A stretch of DNA of 43,890 nt from Cryomorphaceae bacterium (lineage in GTDB: Bacteria > Bacteroidota > Bacteroidia > Flavobacteriales > Flavobacteriaceae): positions 1 through 43,890 of the forward strand of contig QOQA01000011.1 in NCBI GenBank assembly GCA_003331875.1. The letters run 5' to 3'. The stretch's first letter is position 1; the number at the start of each line of letters is the position of its first letter. Below the pieces are notes generated by a model. It was not told the origin of the DNA, ran no database searches, and saw only the letters and a list, made by a program, of their open reading frames with translations. This document shows positions 1 to 6,965 of this stretch, piece after piece. A program made the translations under genes and the position numbers.

Positions 1-46
1 GTGTTCGATATACAGAATTTTTGGTGCTAACACCTGTAAGTATTAG

Positions 47-1249
47 TTACTGGTTGGATACTGGCCAATTATCAATCAATTGAAGTTTTCCATCTTTCCA
101 TGCACTTACCTCTTCCTCATTCAATAAACATTCATCTAGTTTATTTGTTATTGCAGAAACATCCAATTGTTGACCTATGAAGACTAGTTCAATTTTTCTA
201 TCTCCAAAATCTGAGCTCCACTGTGATTCTATCATTTGTTGATTGTTAACAAAGTCAGCGTAGTTTATTCTTTCAGAAAAAGGCATTGAGTCCCACCAGA
301 CTCCAGCAGGATCAGTCTTTAGTGATCCTCCTGCGGAACTCCAAACTAAAGCTTGATCAGGCCTAGAAGCAATCCAAAATAAACCTTTACTCCTTATTAT
401 ATTTTTTGGAAAAGTATGTTGTATAAAGTCAAGGAATCTATTTGGGTGAAATGGTTTTTTTCTTCTATATACAAATGATCCAATTCCATATTCTTCAGTT
501 TCAGGAATATGTTCATTTTCTAATTCTTTAATCCAACCTGCTGAAGATTCTGCTTTTTCAAAATCAAATAAGCTAGTATTGATTACTTCTTTTAAGTTTA
601 CTTTAGAGTGATTTGTCGGTATAATTCGAGCATCAGGATTTAACTTATTAATAATATCATATAAATTTCTGAGATCTGATTCTGACACCAAGTCTGTTTT
701 ATTTAATAAAATAACATTAGCGAATTCAATTTGATCTGTAAGTAGATTGACAATAGTCCTTTCATCACCTTCAATATCTGTCAAATTTCTATCTTTCAGA
801 TACTGGGGACTTGAAAAATCCTTTAAAAAATTAAAAGCATCTACAACAGTAACCATGGTATCAACATAACTAAATTTACTTAAGTCGATACTTCCATCTT
901 CACTTTCAAAACTAAAAGTTTGTGCAACTGGTACGGGCTCCGAAATTCCTGTACTTTCAATAATTAAATAATCGAACTTCTGGGCTTTTGCTAATTTTTC
1001 AACTTCTATCATTAAATCCTCTCGAAGTGTACAACAAATACATCCATTGCTCATCTCTACTAATTTTTCTTCAGTTCTTGACAATGTGTTTTCATTTTTT
1101 ACAAGATCAGCATCAACATTAACTTCACTCATGTCATTAACGATGACAGCAGCTTTCATACCTTGTTTATTATGCAAAATGTGATTAAGGAGAGTTGTTT
1201 TACCGGCCCCTAAAAAACCGCTTAAAACGGTAACAGGAAGTTTTTTCAT
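47..1249 (-). CDS. CobW/COG0523 family metal-chaperone GTPase
   Basis: This 400-residue protein is a G3E-class P-loop GTPase of the CobW/YjiA/ZigA (COG0523) group, cytoplasmic proteins that use GTP to deliver metal ions, often zinc, to client proteins. Seen directly: Walker A GFLGAGKTT at residues 11-19, the diagnostic metal-binding GCICC (C70, C72, C73), an EST-GISEP switch near 99-105, an NKTD base-recognition motif near 183, and a C-terminal CobW_C domain from about residue 255 to the end. Length is normal for the family. The ATG at 1249 places Walker A at the expected distance from the N terminus. A flavobacterial-type promoter lies immediately upstream (1260-1289). No zinc-uptake or cobalamin gene is adjacent, so the metal and client cannot be inferred. 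Confidence 0.93.
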   Translation of the reverse strand: MKKLPVTVLSGFLGAGKTTLLNHILHNKQGMKAAVIVNDMSEVNVDADLVKNENTLSRTEEKLVEMSNGCICCTLREDLMIEVEKLAKAQKFDYLIIESTGISEPVPVAQTFSFESEDGSIDLSKFSYVDTMVTVVDAFNFLKDFSSPQYLKDRNLTDIEGDERTIVNLLTDQIEFANVILLNKTDLVSESDLRNLYDIINKLNPDARIIPTNHSKVNLKEVINTSLFDFEKAESSAGWIKELENEHIPETEEYGIGSFVYRRKKPFHPNRFLDFIQHTFPKNIIRSKGLFWIASRPDQALVWSSAGGSLKTDPAGVWWDSMPFSERINYADFVNNQQMIESQWSSDFGDRKIELVFIGQQLDVSAITNKLDECLLNEEEVSAWKDGKLQLIDNWPVSNQ

Positions 1250-1259
1250 AGCTCGTCCG

Positions 1260-1289
1260 CAAAATTATTAATATAATTTTAATGAGCAA
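1260..1289 (-). promoter_or_regulatory. Predicted promoter of the CobW-family gene
   Basis: Read on the minus strand, TTG at 1289-1287 is followed after 19 nt by TAATTTTG at 1267-1260. This matches the Bacteroidota consensus TTG-N17-23-TAnnTTTG and is the best complete match I found in the window. The start codon follows the -7 box by only about 10 nt, so the leader would be very short. Predicted from sequence only. Confidence 0.55.
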
Positions 1290-1318
1290 AATAGACTAAA
1301 TCAAAATTTGTTTAAAAA

Positions 1319-1702
1319 TTACCTTATACCACCAACATAGGTTTTAATAACAGGGTTCATTGCCTGAATTTTAGACTTAAAACTTTCATTTATATCACCC
1401 AAAACAGTGAATTTTTCAACATTAAACAATTCCATAAATCTTATGTTTATTGGAGATCCCAGAATTTTATTTCCAAGCTCTTCCCAAACATTGGAGTTTT
1501 CAAAAATTTCAATAAGTGTTCCAGTTTTTTCACTTTCATTTAAAAACCAATCAAACCTTTTTATACCATCATCATTCAAATTGAAAAAAAGAGGACACTG
1601 CTCATCTCTTATGTATTTTTTTACATCTTCGATATTACCTTTTAACGTGACTTCGACGATTACTGTAACTTCATCACTTTTTTTATTTAATTCTTTTTTC
1701 AT
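1319..1702 (-). CDS. Hypothetical protein, possible dimeric alpha/beta-barrel fold
   Basis: This is a 127-residue soluble protein without a signal peptide or membrane segment. I do not recognise a named family. The pattern, an N-terminal strand (VTVIVEVTLKG), helix, central strand around GTLIEIFENSNVWEEL and a late strand (KFTVLGDI), resembles the ferredoxin-like dimeric barrels of antibiotic-biosynthesis monooxygenase-type proteins. That is a fold guess with no catalytic residues to support it. It lies 4 nt downstream of the CNNM/CBS gene and is probably cotranscribed with it. The ATG at 1702 is the first in frame. Confidence 0.7.
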   Translation of the reverse strand: MKKELNKKSDEVTVIVEVTLKGNIEDVKKYIRDEQCPLFFNLNDDGIKRFDWFLNESEKTGTLIEIFENSNVWEELGNKILGSPINIRFMELFNVEKFTVLGDINESFKSKIQAMNPVIKTYVGGIR

Positions 1703-1706
1703 TCTA

Positions 1707-2777
1707 CTATTTTTTTCTTTGTTTAGCCAATACCTGAAGATCTACGACAGTGTCCGTTTCGTCCACAATTTCAAATCCTAATGCGGTCTCAATAATATCT
1801 TCTAAAGTTACTATCCCTTTAATTTTTTTTTGTTTATCGATGACCAAAGACAAGTGCTCCCTGTCTCTTAAAAGTTGATCAAATAAAACTGGAACTTTTG
1901 AATTGTGATCTGTCTTAATTATTTTTCTCTTAATATCATTTAGCTTGAGGTCTCCTTTTTTTTGAATTATTTTTTCTAAAATAGTGTCCTTTAAAACATA
2001 ACTACTAATACTATTTGTGTTTTGATAATATATTGGAATTCTAGAGAATTCTAAACTATTGTTTTGATTATAAAACTCATTAATAGTGGAGTTTTGATTA
2101 GCAATTTTCATGACAGAAAAAGGTGTCATAATATCTTTTACTTTAACATTTTGAAGTTTAACAATATTCTTAATAAATAGTGAGTCTTTTTCCTCAATCA
2201 CACCCTCTTCTTCGGCAATTTCAGCAATTGTAGAAATATCCTCTCTTTTAAAAATTGACTCTCTTTTTTCACCCAATCCTATTCTTGTAAAGAGTTGTAG
2301 AACCCAAAGTAAACCACTGTATTTGAAAACCGGAAGTATAGATGATAATAAAATTGTACTTGGTTGAGCCAATTTATCCCAATAATTTGCTCCGATTGTT
2401 TTGGGGATTATTTCTGAAAGTACAAGAATTAGTACAGTCATAATTGTTGAAATAATACCAACCATTAAGTCTTCTGAAACAGATCTTCCAAAAATTAAAT
2501 AACTATTATCTATTTGTAATGTGGAATAGGCAATTTTAGCCTGAACACCAACCATTATTGAGCCAACAGTGTGGGCAATAGTATTGAGTGTTAGAATAAT
2601 TATAAGTGGTTCATCAATCGATTTTTTTAAACCTTGTAGTTTCTCTGCATATTTTTTTCCTTCCTTAATTTTAATCTTGATAAATGTTGGATTCACACTC
2701 AGTAAGACAGCTTCCAGAATAGAACATAAAAAGGAAAGAGAAATTGTAAGAAAGGCGTATAGAATTAATATCTCCAA
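1707..2777 (-). CDS. CNNM-domain (DUF21) and CBS-pair membrane protein
   Basis: This 356-residue inner-membrane protein belongs to the CNNM/CorC/HlyC-like family, thought to move or sense divalent cations such as Mg2+. The N-terminal part (about 1-190) holds the DUF21 domain with hydrophobic segments near 3-25, 60-80, 105-135 and 145-165, and the helix-end motif LSEIIPKTIGA. CBS motifs follow, with VKDIMTPFSVM near 210 and GIVTLEDIIETALGFEIVDETD near 320-340. The C-terminal CorC_HlyC domain of longer relatives is absent, as in the short flavobacterial type. The start codon is TTG. MEILILYAF from that codon matches the usual N terminus of this type as I remember it, and no ATG fits better. Confidence 0.9.
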   Translation of the reverse strand: MEILILYAFLTISLSFLCSILEAVLLSVNPTFIKIKIKEGKKYAEKLQGLKKSIDEPLIIILTLNTIAHTVGSIMVGVQAKIAYSTLQIDNSYLIFGRSVSEDLMVGIISTIMTVLILVLSEIIPKTIGANYWDKLAQPSTILLSSILPVFKYSGLLWVLQLFTRIGLGEKRESIFKREDISTIAEIAEEEGVIEEKDSLFIKNIVKLQNVKVKDIMTPFSVMKIANQNSTINEFYNQNNSLEFSRIPIYYQNTNSISSYVLKDTILEKIIQKKGDLKLNDIKRKIIKTDHNSKVPVLFDQLLRDREHLSLVIDKQKKIKGIVTLEDIIETALGFEIVDETDTVVDLQVLAKQRKK

Positions 2778-2780
2778 ATA

Positions 2781-2812
2781 AATATTGTAATTAATTAAAG
2801 TTAATCAATATT
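2781..2812. repeat. Long A+T-rich inverted repeat between two minus-strand genes
   Basis: The outer arms AATATTG (2781-2787) and CAATATT (2806-2812) are perfectly complementary. Inside, ATTAA (2790-2794) pairs with TTAAT (2801-2805). The result is 12 base pairs with a 2-nt bulge and a 6-nt loop. It fills nearly the whole gap between the CIA30 stop and the TTG start of the CNNM gene. It has no G+C core or T-tract typical of an intrinsic terminator. A regulator-binding site or mRNA processing hairpin is possible. Confidence 0.5.
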
Positions 2813-2813
2813 A

Positions 2814-3362
2814 TCAAAATATTGCCTTGATATGTCTTATCTCGAGTTTAAACTCCCCCTCCTGTTTGTCGGATATTTGTAAGCCTAAAGAGTTTATTCT
2901 TTCAGAATCAATTGATGGATAGTCGCTATATGTATAACCACGCCATGTTGGTATAAAATCTTCAATTGGTATATTTACCTCAATCCACTCATCATTAATC
3001 GATTTAAAATTGGCAGAGTATGATGCTCGCCTATTATCTTGACTGAGCCTCAACTTGTATGAATTCCCGTCACCCTTAATTTTCATAGAAAAAGACTTTA
3101 CACCTATTAAAGATTTTTTACTTAACCTTAAGCGAGATGATGCAAATCCTCCATTATTCTCAAGCGAAAGATTCCCATTAAATATTAAACTTTTTCCATC
3201 ACTAACCGATAGGTATGATGTTGATATTCCACCCATCACATCGTCATTAACAATGTTCCAATTATCCAAGCCAATATTTTTTTCTGGGTTCAGCAAATCA
3301 ATACTTTGACTGTTCATAGCGATAGAAATCAATAAAATTATGTTTAAAATTAGATTTTTCAT
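2814..3362 (-). CDS. Secreted CIA30-domain protein
   Basis: This 182-residue protein carries a Sec signal peptide at about residues 1-19. The rest is a single jellyroll domain of the CIA30 type (named after the complex I intermediate-associated protein 30). Recognisable parts are the N-terminal NWNIVNDDVMGGISTS, the central FSMKIKGDGNSYKLRLSQD and the late strand WIEVNIPIEDFIPTWRG. In Bacteroidota such proteins are exported and have no settled function. A carbohydrate-binding-like role is often suspected from the fold. The stop of the upstream SMP-30 gene overlaps this start by 4 nt, so the two are translationally coupled and probably work in the same compartment. Confidence 0.85.
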   Translation of the reverse strand: MKNLILNIILLISIAMNSQSIDLLNPEKNIGLDNWNIVNDDVMGGISTSYLSVSDGKSLIFNGNLSLENNGGFASSRLRLSKKSLIGVKSFSMKIKGDGNSYKLRLSQDNRRASYSANFKSINDEWIEVNIPIEDFIPTWRGYTYSDYPSIDSERINSLGLQISDKQEGEFKLEIRHIKAIF

Positions 3363-4336
3363 TTAAGTTTTATTCTTGAAATGTCATCAAATCCTGTGAC
3401 ATACAAATACTCTTCTTTATCATCAAAGTTACAATTAGTAATTTTTTTACCATAATTTATAATTGCTAAGAGCTTACCTTTTGGTGATATTATTAAAATA
3501 CCGTTAGGACCAGTGGTGAAAATATTTCCACTACTGTGCAACTTCAAGCCATCAAAACCACCAGGATATTTTTTGCTGAGTTCTGTCCCGTCAAAAAAGA
3601 GTTTTTCTTCAAAATTACTTGTTTTAAATCTCAATATTTTAGGGTCATTTTCAGGATCAGAATTGTTTACATAAATATATTTTTCATCTATTGATAAGGC
3701 AATTCCATTTGGTCTGGACATGTCTTTTGAAATTAAAGAAACCTCTCCATTTTTAGAATATTTATAAACTCCATTAAAATTTATTTCTCTGTACTTGTCA
3801 CTAAAATTTTTGAATCCGTAAGGTGGATCTGTAAAATAGATATCCCCATTTCTACTAATTGCTAAATCATTAGGGCTATTGAATCTTTTCCCTTTAAAAT
3901 TATCTACTATGGTTGTAAACTCTGGATTTTTACTCTTCACATTTGAGGTAAATGCCAATCTTCTATCACCATGTTGACACAGAATAATATTTCTATTTTT
4001 GTCAAATGCCAATCCATTTGCACCTATACCACCATCACTAAATGATGGGGCATGTCCTGTTGATCCACTTGGTGAAATATAATCTTTAACACCACTGTTT
4101 TCATCCCAAGTGAAAATTTTGTTCTGCCTTACATCAGTAAAAATTAATCTATTTTTATTCGAGTCCCATAATGGTCCCTCAGCAACTATAAATGAATCTG
4201 CTAAAATTTCAATTTTTGCATTTTTAGAAATAATTGATAAAACGGTATCGTCAAAAACAGAAATATCATTATTAGTAGTTTCTTGACTCAATAATATAAC
4301 TGGAATCAGAAAAAAAGTTATTATTAATTTTTTCAT
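3359..4336 (-). CDS. Secreted SMP-30/gluconolactonase-like protein
   Basis: This is a six-bladed beta-propeller of the SMP-30/gluconolactonase/LRE family. The family hydrolyses sugar lactones or related esters with one divalent metal. Metal-ligand motifs are visible: EGPLWD (Glu), NSPNDLA (Asn) and YPGGFDGLKL (Asp), along with GEVSLISKDMSRPNGIAL and FTDPPYGF. The chosen ATG at 4336 starts MKKLIITFFLIPVILLSQ, a clean signal peptide. A more upstream ATG at 4354 would add six residues and run into the preceding gene. The protein is about 325 residues, normal for the family. It is probably periplasmic or secreted, coupled with the CIA30 gene. The substrate is unknown. Confidence 0.9.
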   Translation of the reverse strand: MKKLIITFFLIPVILLSQETTNNDISVFDDTVLSIISKNAKIEILADSFIVAEGPLWDSNKNRLIFTDVRQNKIFTWDENSGVKDYISPSGSTGHAPSFSDGGIGANGLAFDKNRNIILCQHGDRRLAFTSNVKSKNPEFTTIVDNFKGKRFNSPNDLAISRNGDIYFTDPPYGFKNFSDKYREINFNGVYKYSKNGEVSLISKDMSRPNGIALSIDEKYIYVNNSDPENDPKILRFKTSNFEEKLFFDGTELSKKYPGGFDGLKLHSSGNIFTTGPNGILIISPKGKLLAIINYGKKITNCNFDDKEEYLYVTGFDDISRIKLK

Positions 4337-4343
4337 AAAAAAT

Positions 4344-4682
4344 TTAAGTTGCAAGAAGAGCTAGAAACACTACAGCCCCAATAACTAGTGCCGCGGCATA
4401 AGTTCCGGCAGCTCCAACTGCAGTTCTGATAATCGAGAATTTTTTGACTCGAATCTCTTCAATATTTTCCTGCAAAACTGTTTGGGTCTTACCGCTTTTT
4501 TTTATAATAATTTTTTTATCATCTTTAGAAACTAACTTCCCTTTAATTTTAGTTCTGTCTTCTTTTTCAATTCTTAAAGTTTGCTTTTTTTCACTATTTA
4601 TATTATCGTAATCAACCGTCTTGTAGCTAAAACAGCTTTGAAATAATATTGAAAGTGCAAATAAGTATATAATTTTTTTCAT
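4344..4682 (-). CDS. Small lipoprotein with C-terminal hydrophobic segment
   Basis: This protein has about 112 residues. From the ATG at 4682 it begins with a lipoprotein signal and lipobox ending in LFQSC, so it is predicted to be lipid-anchored. A longer frame opens at 4733 but would run through the preceding gene and bury the lipobox. The middle is a lysine-rich, beta-prone stretch (RTKIKGKLVSKDDKKIIIKK), compatible with a small SH3-like barrel. The last 30 residues are strongly hydrophobic and glycine/alanine-rich, like a membrane anchor or packing segment. I do not recognise a family. It starts 1 nt after the upstream stop, which implies an operon. Confidence 0.75.
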   Translation of the reverse strand: MKKIIYLFALSILFQSCFSYKTVDYDNINSEKKQTLRIEKEDRTKIKGKLVSKDDKKIIIKKSGKTQTVLQENIEEIRVKKFSIIRTAVGAAGTYAAALVIGAVVFLALLAT

Positions 4683-4683
4683 T

Positions 4684-5244
4684 TTAATTAGATTTTCTAG
4701 TTCCCCATTTTTGTCTTGATGAGTGTTCGTCATTACAGTTTTGTAAAGTTAGTGTGCGTATAAAGTGTATAGGGTTTCCACCACCGCCTTCTTCAAAACT
4801 TTCAGATACAGTTAAGCATAGGCTTAAGTTAGTTTTAAGTTGAATTTTTCCATCACTTTGTAAAATAAATTTTTGTTTATCATTTTTATCACATATGCTT
4901 AGATTTACATTCGATGAACTTTCTATTTTATCTGCTTCCATACATACTTCAAAGTGATTGATATAAAACTCATTATTTACAATTTTAACACTATCAAAGC
5001 CTTGATCTACTGAAATTTCACCCTGATATGAATAACAAGTGTGCGCTTGAAGTGAACTATTTACATTTGCGTTGGTTTTATACCCTCTCACATCAATACA
5101 ATAACCCCTAGTATCATTAAGATTATTTATTAAATATATCTCTACTAGTTCTTGAGTTATTTCAGGCTGTAAATCGTTATTCTCGGAAGATTCATTGTTG
5201 CAAGAAATAAATAATGACAATAGCAGTATAAATAAATTTTTCAT
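4684..5244 (-). CDS. Lipoprotein with ricin-type beta-trefoil domain
   Basis: The protein has 186 residues. The lipobox LFISC puts the lipidated cysteine at residue 15. The mature part looks like a ricin-B/beta-trefoil lectin. It has three subdomains, each with one cysteine pair (C49/C70, C101/C118, C143/C170) and trefoil-like signatures: GYCIDVRG, VCMEAD, LCLTVSE, then QKFILQSDGKIQL and a terminal RQKW (QxW motif). Such domains bind sugars, and this one would sit on the membrane surface or outside the cell. The three disulfides are inferred from spacing. The acidic linker (residues 16-35) is typical of exported Bacteroidota lipoproteins. The sugar target is unknown. Confidence 0.75.
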   Translation of the reverse strand: MKNLFILLLSLFISCNNESSENNDLQPEITQELVEIYLINNLNDTRGYCIDVRGYKTNANVNSSLQAHTCYSYQGEISVDQGFDSVKIVNNEFYINHFEVCMEADKIESSSNVNLSICDKNDKQKFILQSDGKIQLKTNLSLCLTVSESFEEGGGGNPIHFIRTLTLQNCNDEHSSRQKWGTRKSN

Positions 5245-5315
5245 TTTAATAAGTATTTAATTACCAATTGTAATATTTATTATACATTCGTGCTTCCTAA
5301 ATGAAAAGGTTTGAA

Positions 5316-5356
5316 TGATTGCTATGGTTGGCTCTCATTTAAGCCTTTTCGCTTTT
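5316..5356. repeat. Intergenic repeat copy 1, with a 9-nt insertion
   Basis: TGATTGCTATGGTT (5316-5329) and TTAAGCCTTTTCGCTTTT (5339-5356) are separated by nine bases (GGCTCTCAT). Both blocks recur exactly, without the nine bases, at 6961-6992. On the minus strand the copy lies downstream of the 43-residue ORF and contains GGCT/AGCC and GGTT/AACC pairing that could form a nested hairpin. Confidence 0.7.
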
Positions 5357-5377
5357 AAAAACCATACTGACAGAAAA

Positions 5378-5509
5378 CTATCCTCCCCTTCCAACTTTTC
5401 GTACACCAGAAGACTTTGATTTATTGTTTTTATTGGAGAAGTTTTGTTTGACCCCCTTTTTTTTAGGTTGTTGTTTCTCAGTTCTATTTCCGAAAAATTT
5501 GCTAGACAT
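5378..5509 (-). CDS. 43-residue strongly basic small protein
   Basis: An uninterrupted ATG-to-TAG frame of 43 codons reads MSSKFFGNRTEKQQPKK at the start and SGVRKVGRGG at the end. About a third of the residues are lysine or arginine, with much glycine, asparagine and serine and only one acidic residue. It therefore looks like a disordered nucleic-acid- or ribosome-binding peptide. It has no signal peptide and no Shine-Dalgarno, which is normal here. It sits 13 nt downstream of the secreted protein at 5523-5957 and close to the cold-shock gene. I cannot name a family. The composition is not that of random A+T-rich sequence, which supports a real gene. Confidence 0.6.
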   Translation of the reverse strand: MSSKFFGNRTEKQQPKKKGVKQNFSNKNNKSKSSGVRKVGRGG

Positions 5510-5522
5510 ATTTTTTTATTTA

Positions 5523-5957
5523 TTAATTATCAGGACTGTGTAATTCAAAATATTTTACCTCTGCTTTTTTCTCTAAAAGTTCTACATCCCACATTACAAA
5601 ATTCATAGCTCCATTATTAATCGCATCTGTAAAATAAAATTTAACCAAAGCGCCAACTCTTTTCCAAGTCCCTTTAATTGGAGAGGAAATTAGAGTGCCG
5701 TCATTTAGAATTGTTCTTGCTTGGCCATCTAAAGTTCCACTTGTTTTTGAAGTATTTATTGAAGAAACTTTAATTTTTGCGAAAACAAGACCATAACCTG
5801 TTATGTTACCTTCAAAGTTCATGTTTGAATATCCATCACCAGGGCTAACTAAAACAATATCAAGAGTGCCACCTCCCTTAGGCTCAGATAAATCTTGTGA
5901 AAAACAGTTGAAAATAAAGGCTATTGAGATTGTTATACATAATAATATATTCTTCAT
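5523..5957 (-). CDS. Secreted hypothetical protein
   Basis: The protein has 144 residues with a clear Sec signal peptide ending near FNCFSQ (residue 21). The mature chain is rich in beta strands and glycine (GGGTLDIVLV, NITGYGLVFAKIKV, SGTLDGQARTILNDG, GTWKRVGALVKFYF), which suggests a small barrel or lipocalin-like fold. No catalytic or binding motif is recognisable, and no lipobox is present at the cleavage site. The strand order and repeated Gly-Thr turns resemble small secreted barrels, but this is a weak structural guess. It lies divergent from the cold-shock gene, with a 138-nt spacer. Confidence 0.75.
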   Translation of the reverse strand: MKNILLCITISIAFIFNCFSQDLSEPKGGGTLDIVLVSPGDGYSNMNFEGNITGYGLVFAKIKVSSINTSKTSGTLDGQARTILNDGTLISSPIKGTWKRVGALVKFYFTDAINNGAMNFVMWDVELLEKKAEVKYFELHSPDN

Positions 5958-6095
5958 CAGGATAAAATATTGATTGCTTAAATATAGCTAAAGTCAAGGC
6001 ATTTAATGCAAAAACAACTCTATTTAGAAAAAATTATTGAAATAAATCATACATTATTAAAAATTAATCTTAGGTTTACGGAAATTTTATTAAAA

Positions 6096-6287
6096 ATGAC
6101 AGGAACTGTTAAGTTTTTCAATGTATCTAAAGGTTTTGGTTTTATTACTGACGACGAAAGTGGTGAGGATATTTTTGTTCATACCACAGCATTAGATGGG
6201 TTGACAATTAAAGAAGGAGACAAAGTTAATTTTGAGGAAGGCGAAGGAAGAAAAGGGAAGGCCGCCGTCAACGTTACTTTAGCTTAA
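6096..6287 (+). CDS. Cold-shock protein (CspA family)
   Basis: A 63-residue single cold-shock domain (S1-like OB fold) that binds single-stranded RNA or DNA and melts mRNA structure. RNP1 (KGFGFI) and RNP2 (DIFVHT) are intact, and the chain starts with the canonical MTGTVKFFN. The ATG at 6096 is chosen because it gives the family's exact N terminus. The frame stays open back to an ATG at 6006, but those 30 residues have no counterpart in the family. The non-coding stretch before it (5958-6095) could be a long 5' leader of the kind cold-shock genes use for temperature control. A weak hairpin follows the stop. Confidence 0.95.
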   Translation: MTGTVKFFNVSKGFGFITDDESGEDIFVHTTALDGLTIKEGDKVNFEEGEGRKGKAAVNVTLA

Positions 6288-6305
6288 ATCACTAGAAAAA
6301 TATCA

Positions 6306-6321
6306 CCAACTATTTAGTTTG
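6306..6321 (+). terminator. Weak candidate terminator after the cold-shock gene
   Basis: CCAACTA and TAGTTTG form an imperfect short stem about 20 nt after the stop codon, followed by ATTTTCC. The stem is A+T-rich with one mismatch, so support is slight. The rest of 6322-6420 shows only short palindromes (ATTCTAGAAT at 6389-6398, ATGCTTATGCAT at 6399-6410). Confidence 0.25.
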
Positions 6322-6420
6322 ATTTTCCAATGTATTTGTTATACGTTGTAAATTTTTTTTGGCTATTTTGAATATGTAGTATCATCAAATTCTAGAATAT
6401 GCTTATGCATTACCCAGCTT

Positions 6421-6855
6421 TTATTTTTTGACACCATATTCATTTTCCGATTTATAATTTTTGATTGCTAAATGGGTAATGTATAAAAACCAAAAGAAAA
6501 ATATTTCCTCAAATGGACTAGTCCATTCGAATCCGAAAACCTTAACTGATTCATCTAAATAAATAGCATAATACATTGTGTAAATTCCCCAAGCAAGAGT
6601 TGAGAAATATAATATTTGAGGTAAATATTTAACTGAATAAATCAGTTTTTCTAGTCCATCCATGTCTTTTGAATCGCTTTTCTTATAGTTTTTAATTGCC
6701 AAGTAAGTCATATAGATGAAAATAATGAATACTGGTATTATCGGAATAAATTCAATATCAAAAATTACAATACAGAGAATCAGGGCAGAAGAACCAAAAT
6801 ATAATATTTGAGGGAGGTTTTTGACTGAGTATATAAATTTTTCAATTTTTTTCAT
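6421..6855 (-). CDS. Internally duplicated small membrane protein
   Basis: The protein has 144 residues and is made of two similar halves. Residues 5-20 (EKFIYSVKNLPQILYF) and 69-84 (EKLIYSVKYLPQILYF) match at 14 of 16 positions. Residues 47-60 and 124-137 share LAIKNYK. Each half contains two hydrophobic segments (roughly 15-32 and 37-54; 79-98 and 116-132), so four membrane passes are predicted, with charged ends likely facing the cytoplasm. No known family is recognised. The first half's spacer differs in length from the second, consistent with tandem duplication followed by drift. It is divergently arranged with typA. Confidence 0.75.
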   Translation of the reverse strand: MKKIEKFIYSVKNLPQILYFGSSALILCIVIFDIEFIPIIPVFIIFIYMTYLAIKNYKKSDSKDMDGLEKLIYSVKYLPQILYFSTLAWGIYTMYYAIYLDESVKVFGFEWTSPFEEIFFFWFLYITHLAIKNYKSENEYGVKK

Positions 6856-6944
6856 TATTTGTTTTTAAGGAATGTGAATATCATTTAAAGATATTTAATA
6901 AAATACTTTAAAACGATATTTTGATTATGTATTCAGAGCTCATA

Positions 6945-6965
6945 AATCAATTGGCTAAATTGATT
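6945..6965. promoter_or_regulatory. 8-bp hairpin upstream of typA
   Basis: AATCAATT (6945-6952) and AATTGATT (6958-6965) form a perfect 8-bp inverted repeat with a 5-nt loop (GGCTA). Its right arm overlaps the start of repeat copy 2. It could be an operator for the divergent pair or part of an RNA structure. Confidence 0.45.

Noticed and set aside
23-34. GGTG-CTAA-CACC hairpin at the left edge, considered as a terminator of the CobW gene
   Set aside because: On the minus strand it is followed by A residues, not T, so it does not fit an intrinsic terminator, and the stem is only 4 bp.
1407-1781. Opposite-strand frame over the 127-residue protein and CNNM gene end
   Set aside because: It lies antisense to real genes, is dominated by Phe/Ser/Leu as A+T-rich antisense frames are, and has no recognisable family.
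6006-6095. N-terminal extension of the cold-shock protein from ATG 6006
   Set aside because: Cold-shock domain starts at MTGTVKFFN, and the 30 added residues do not resemble any known extension.
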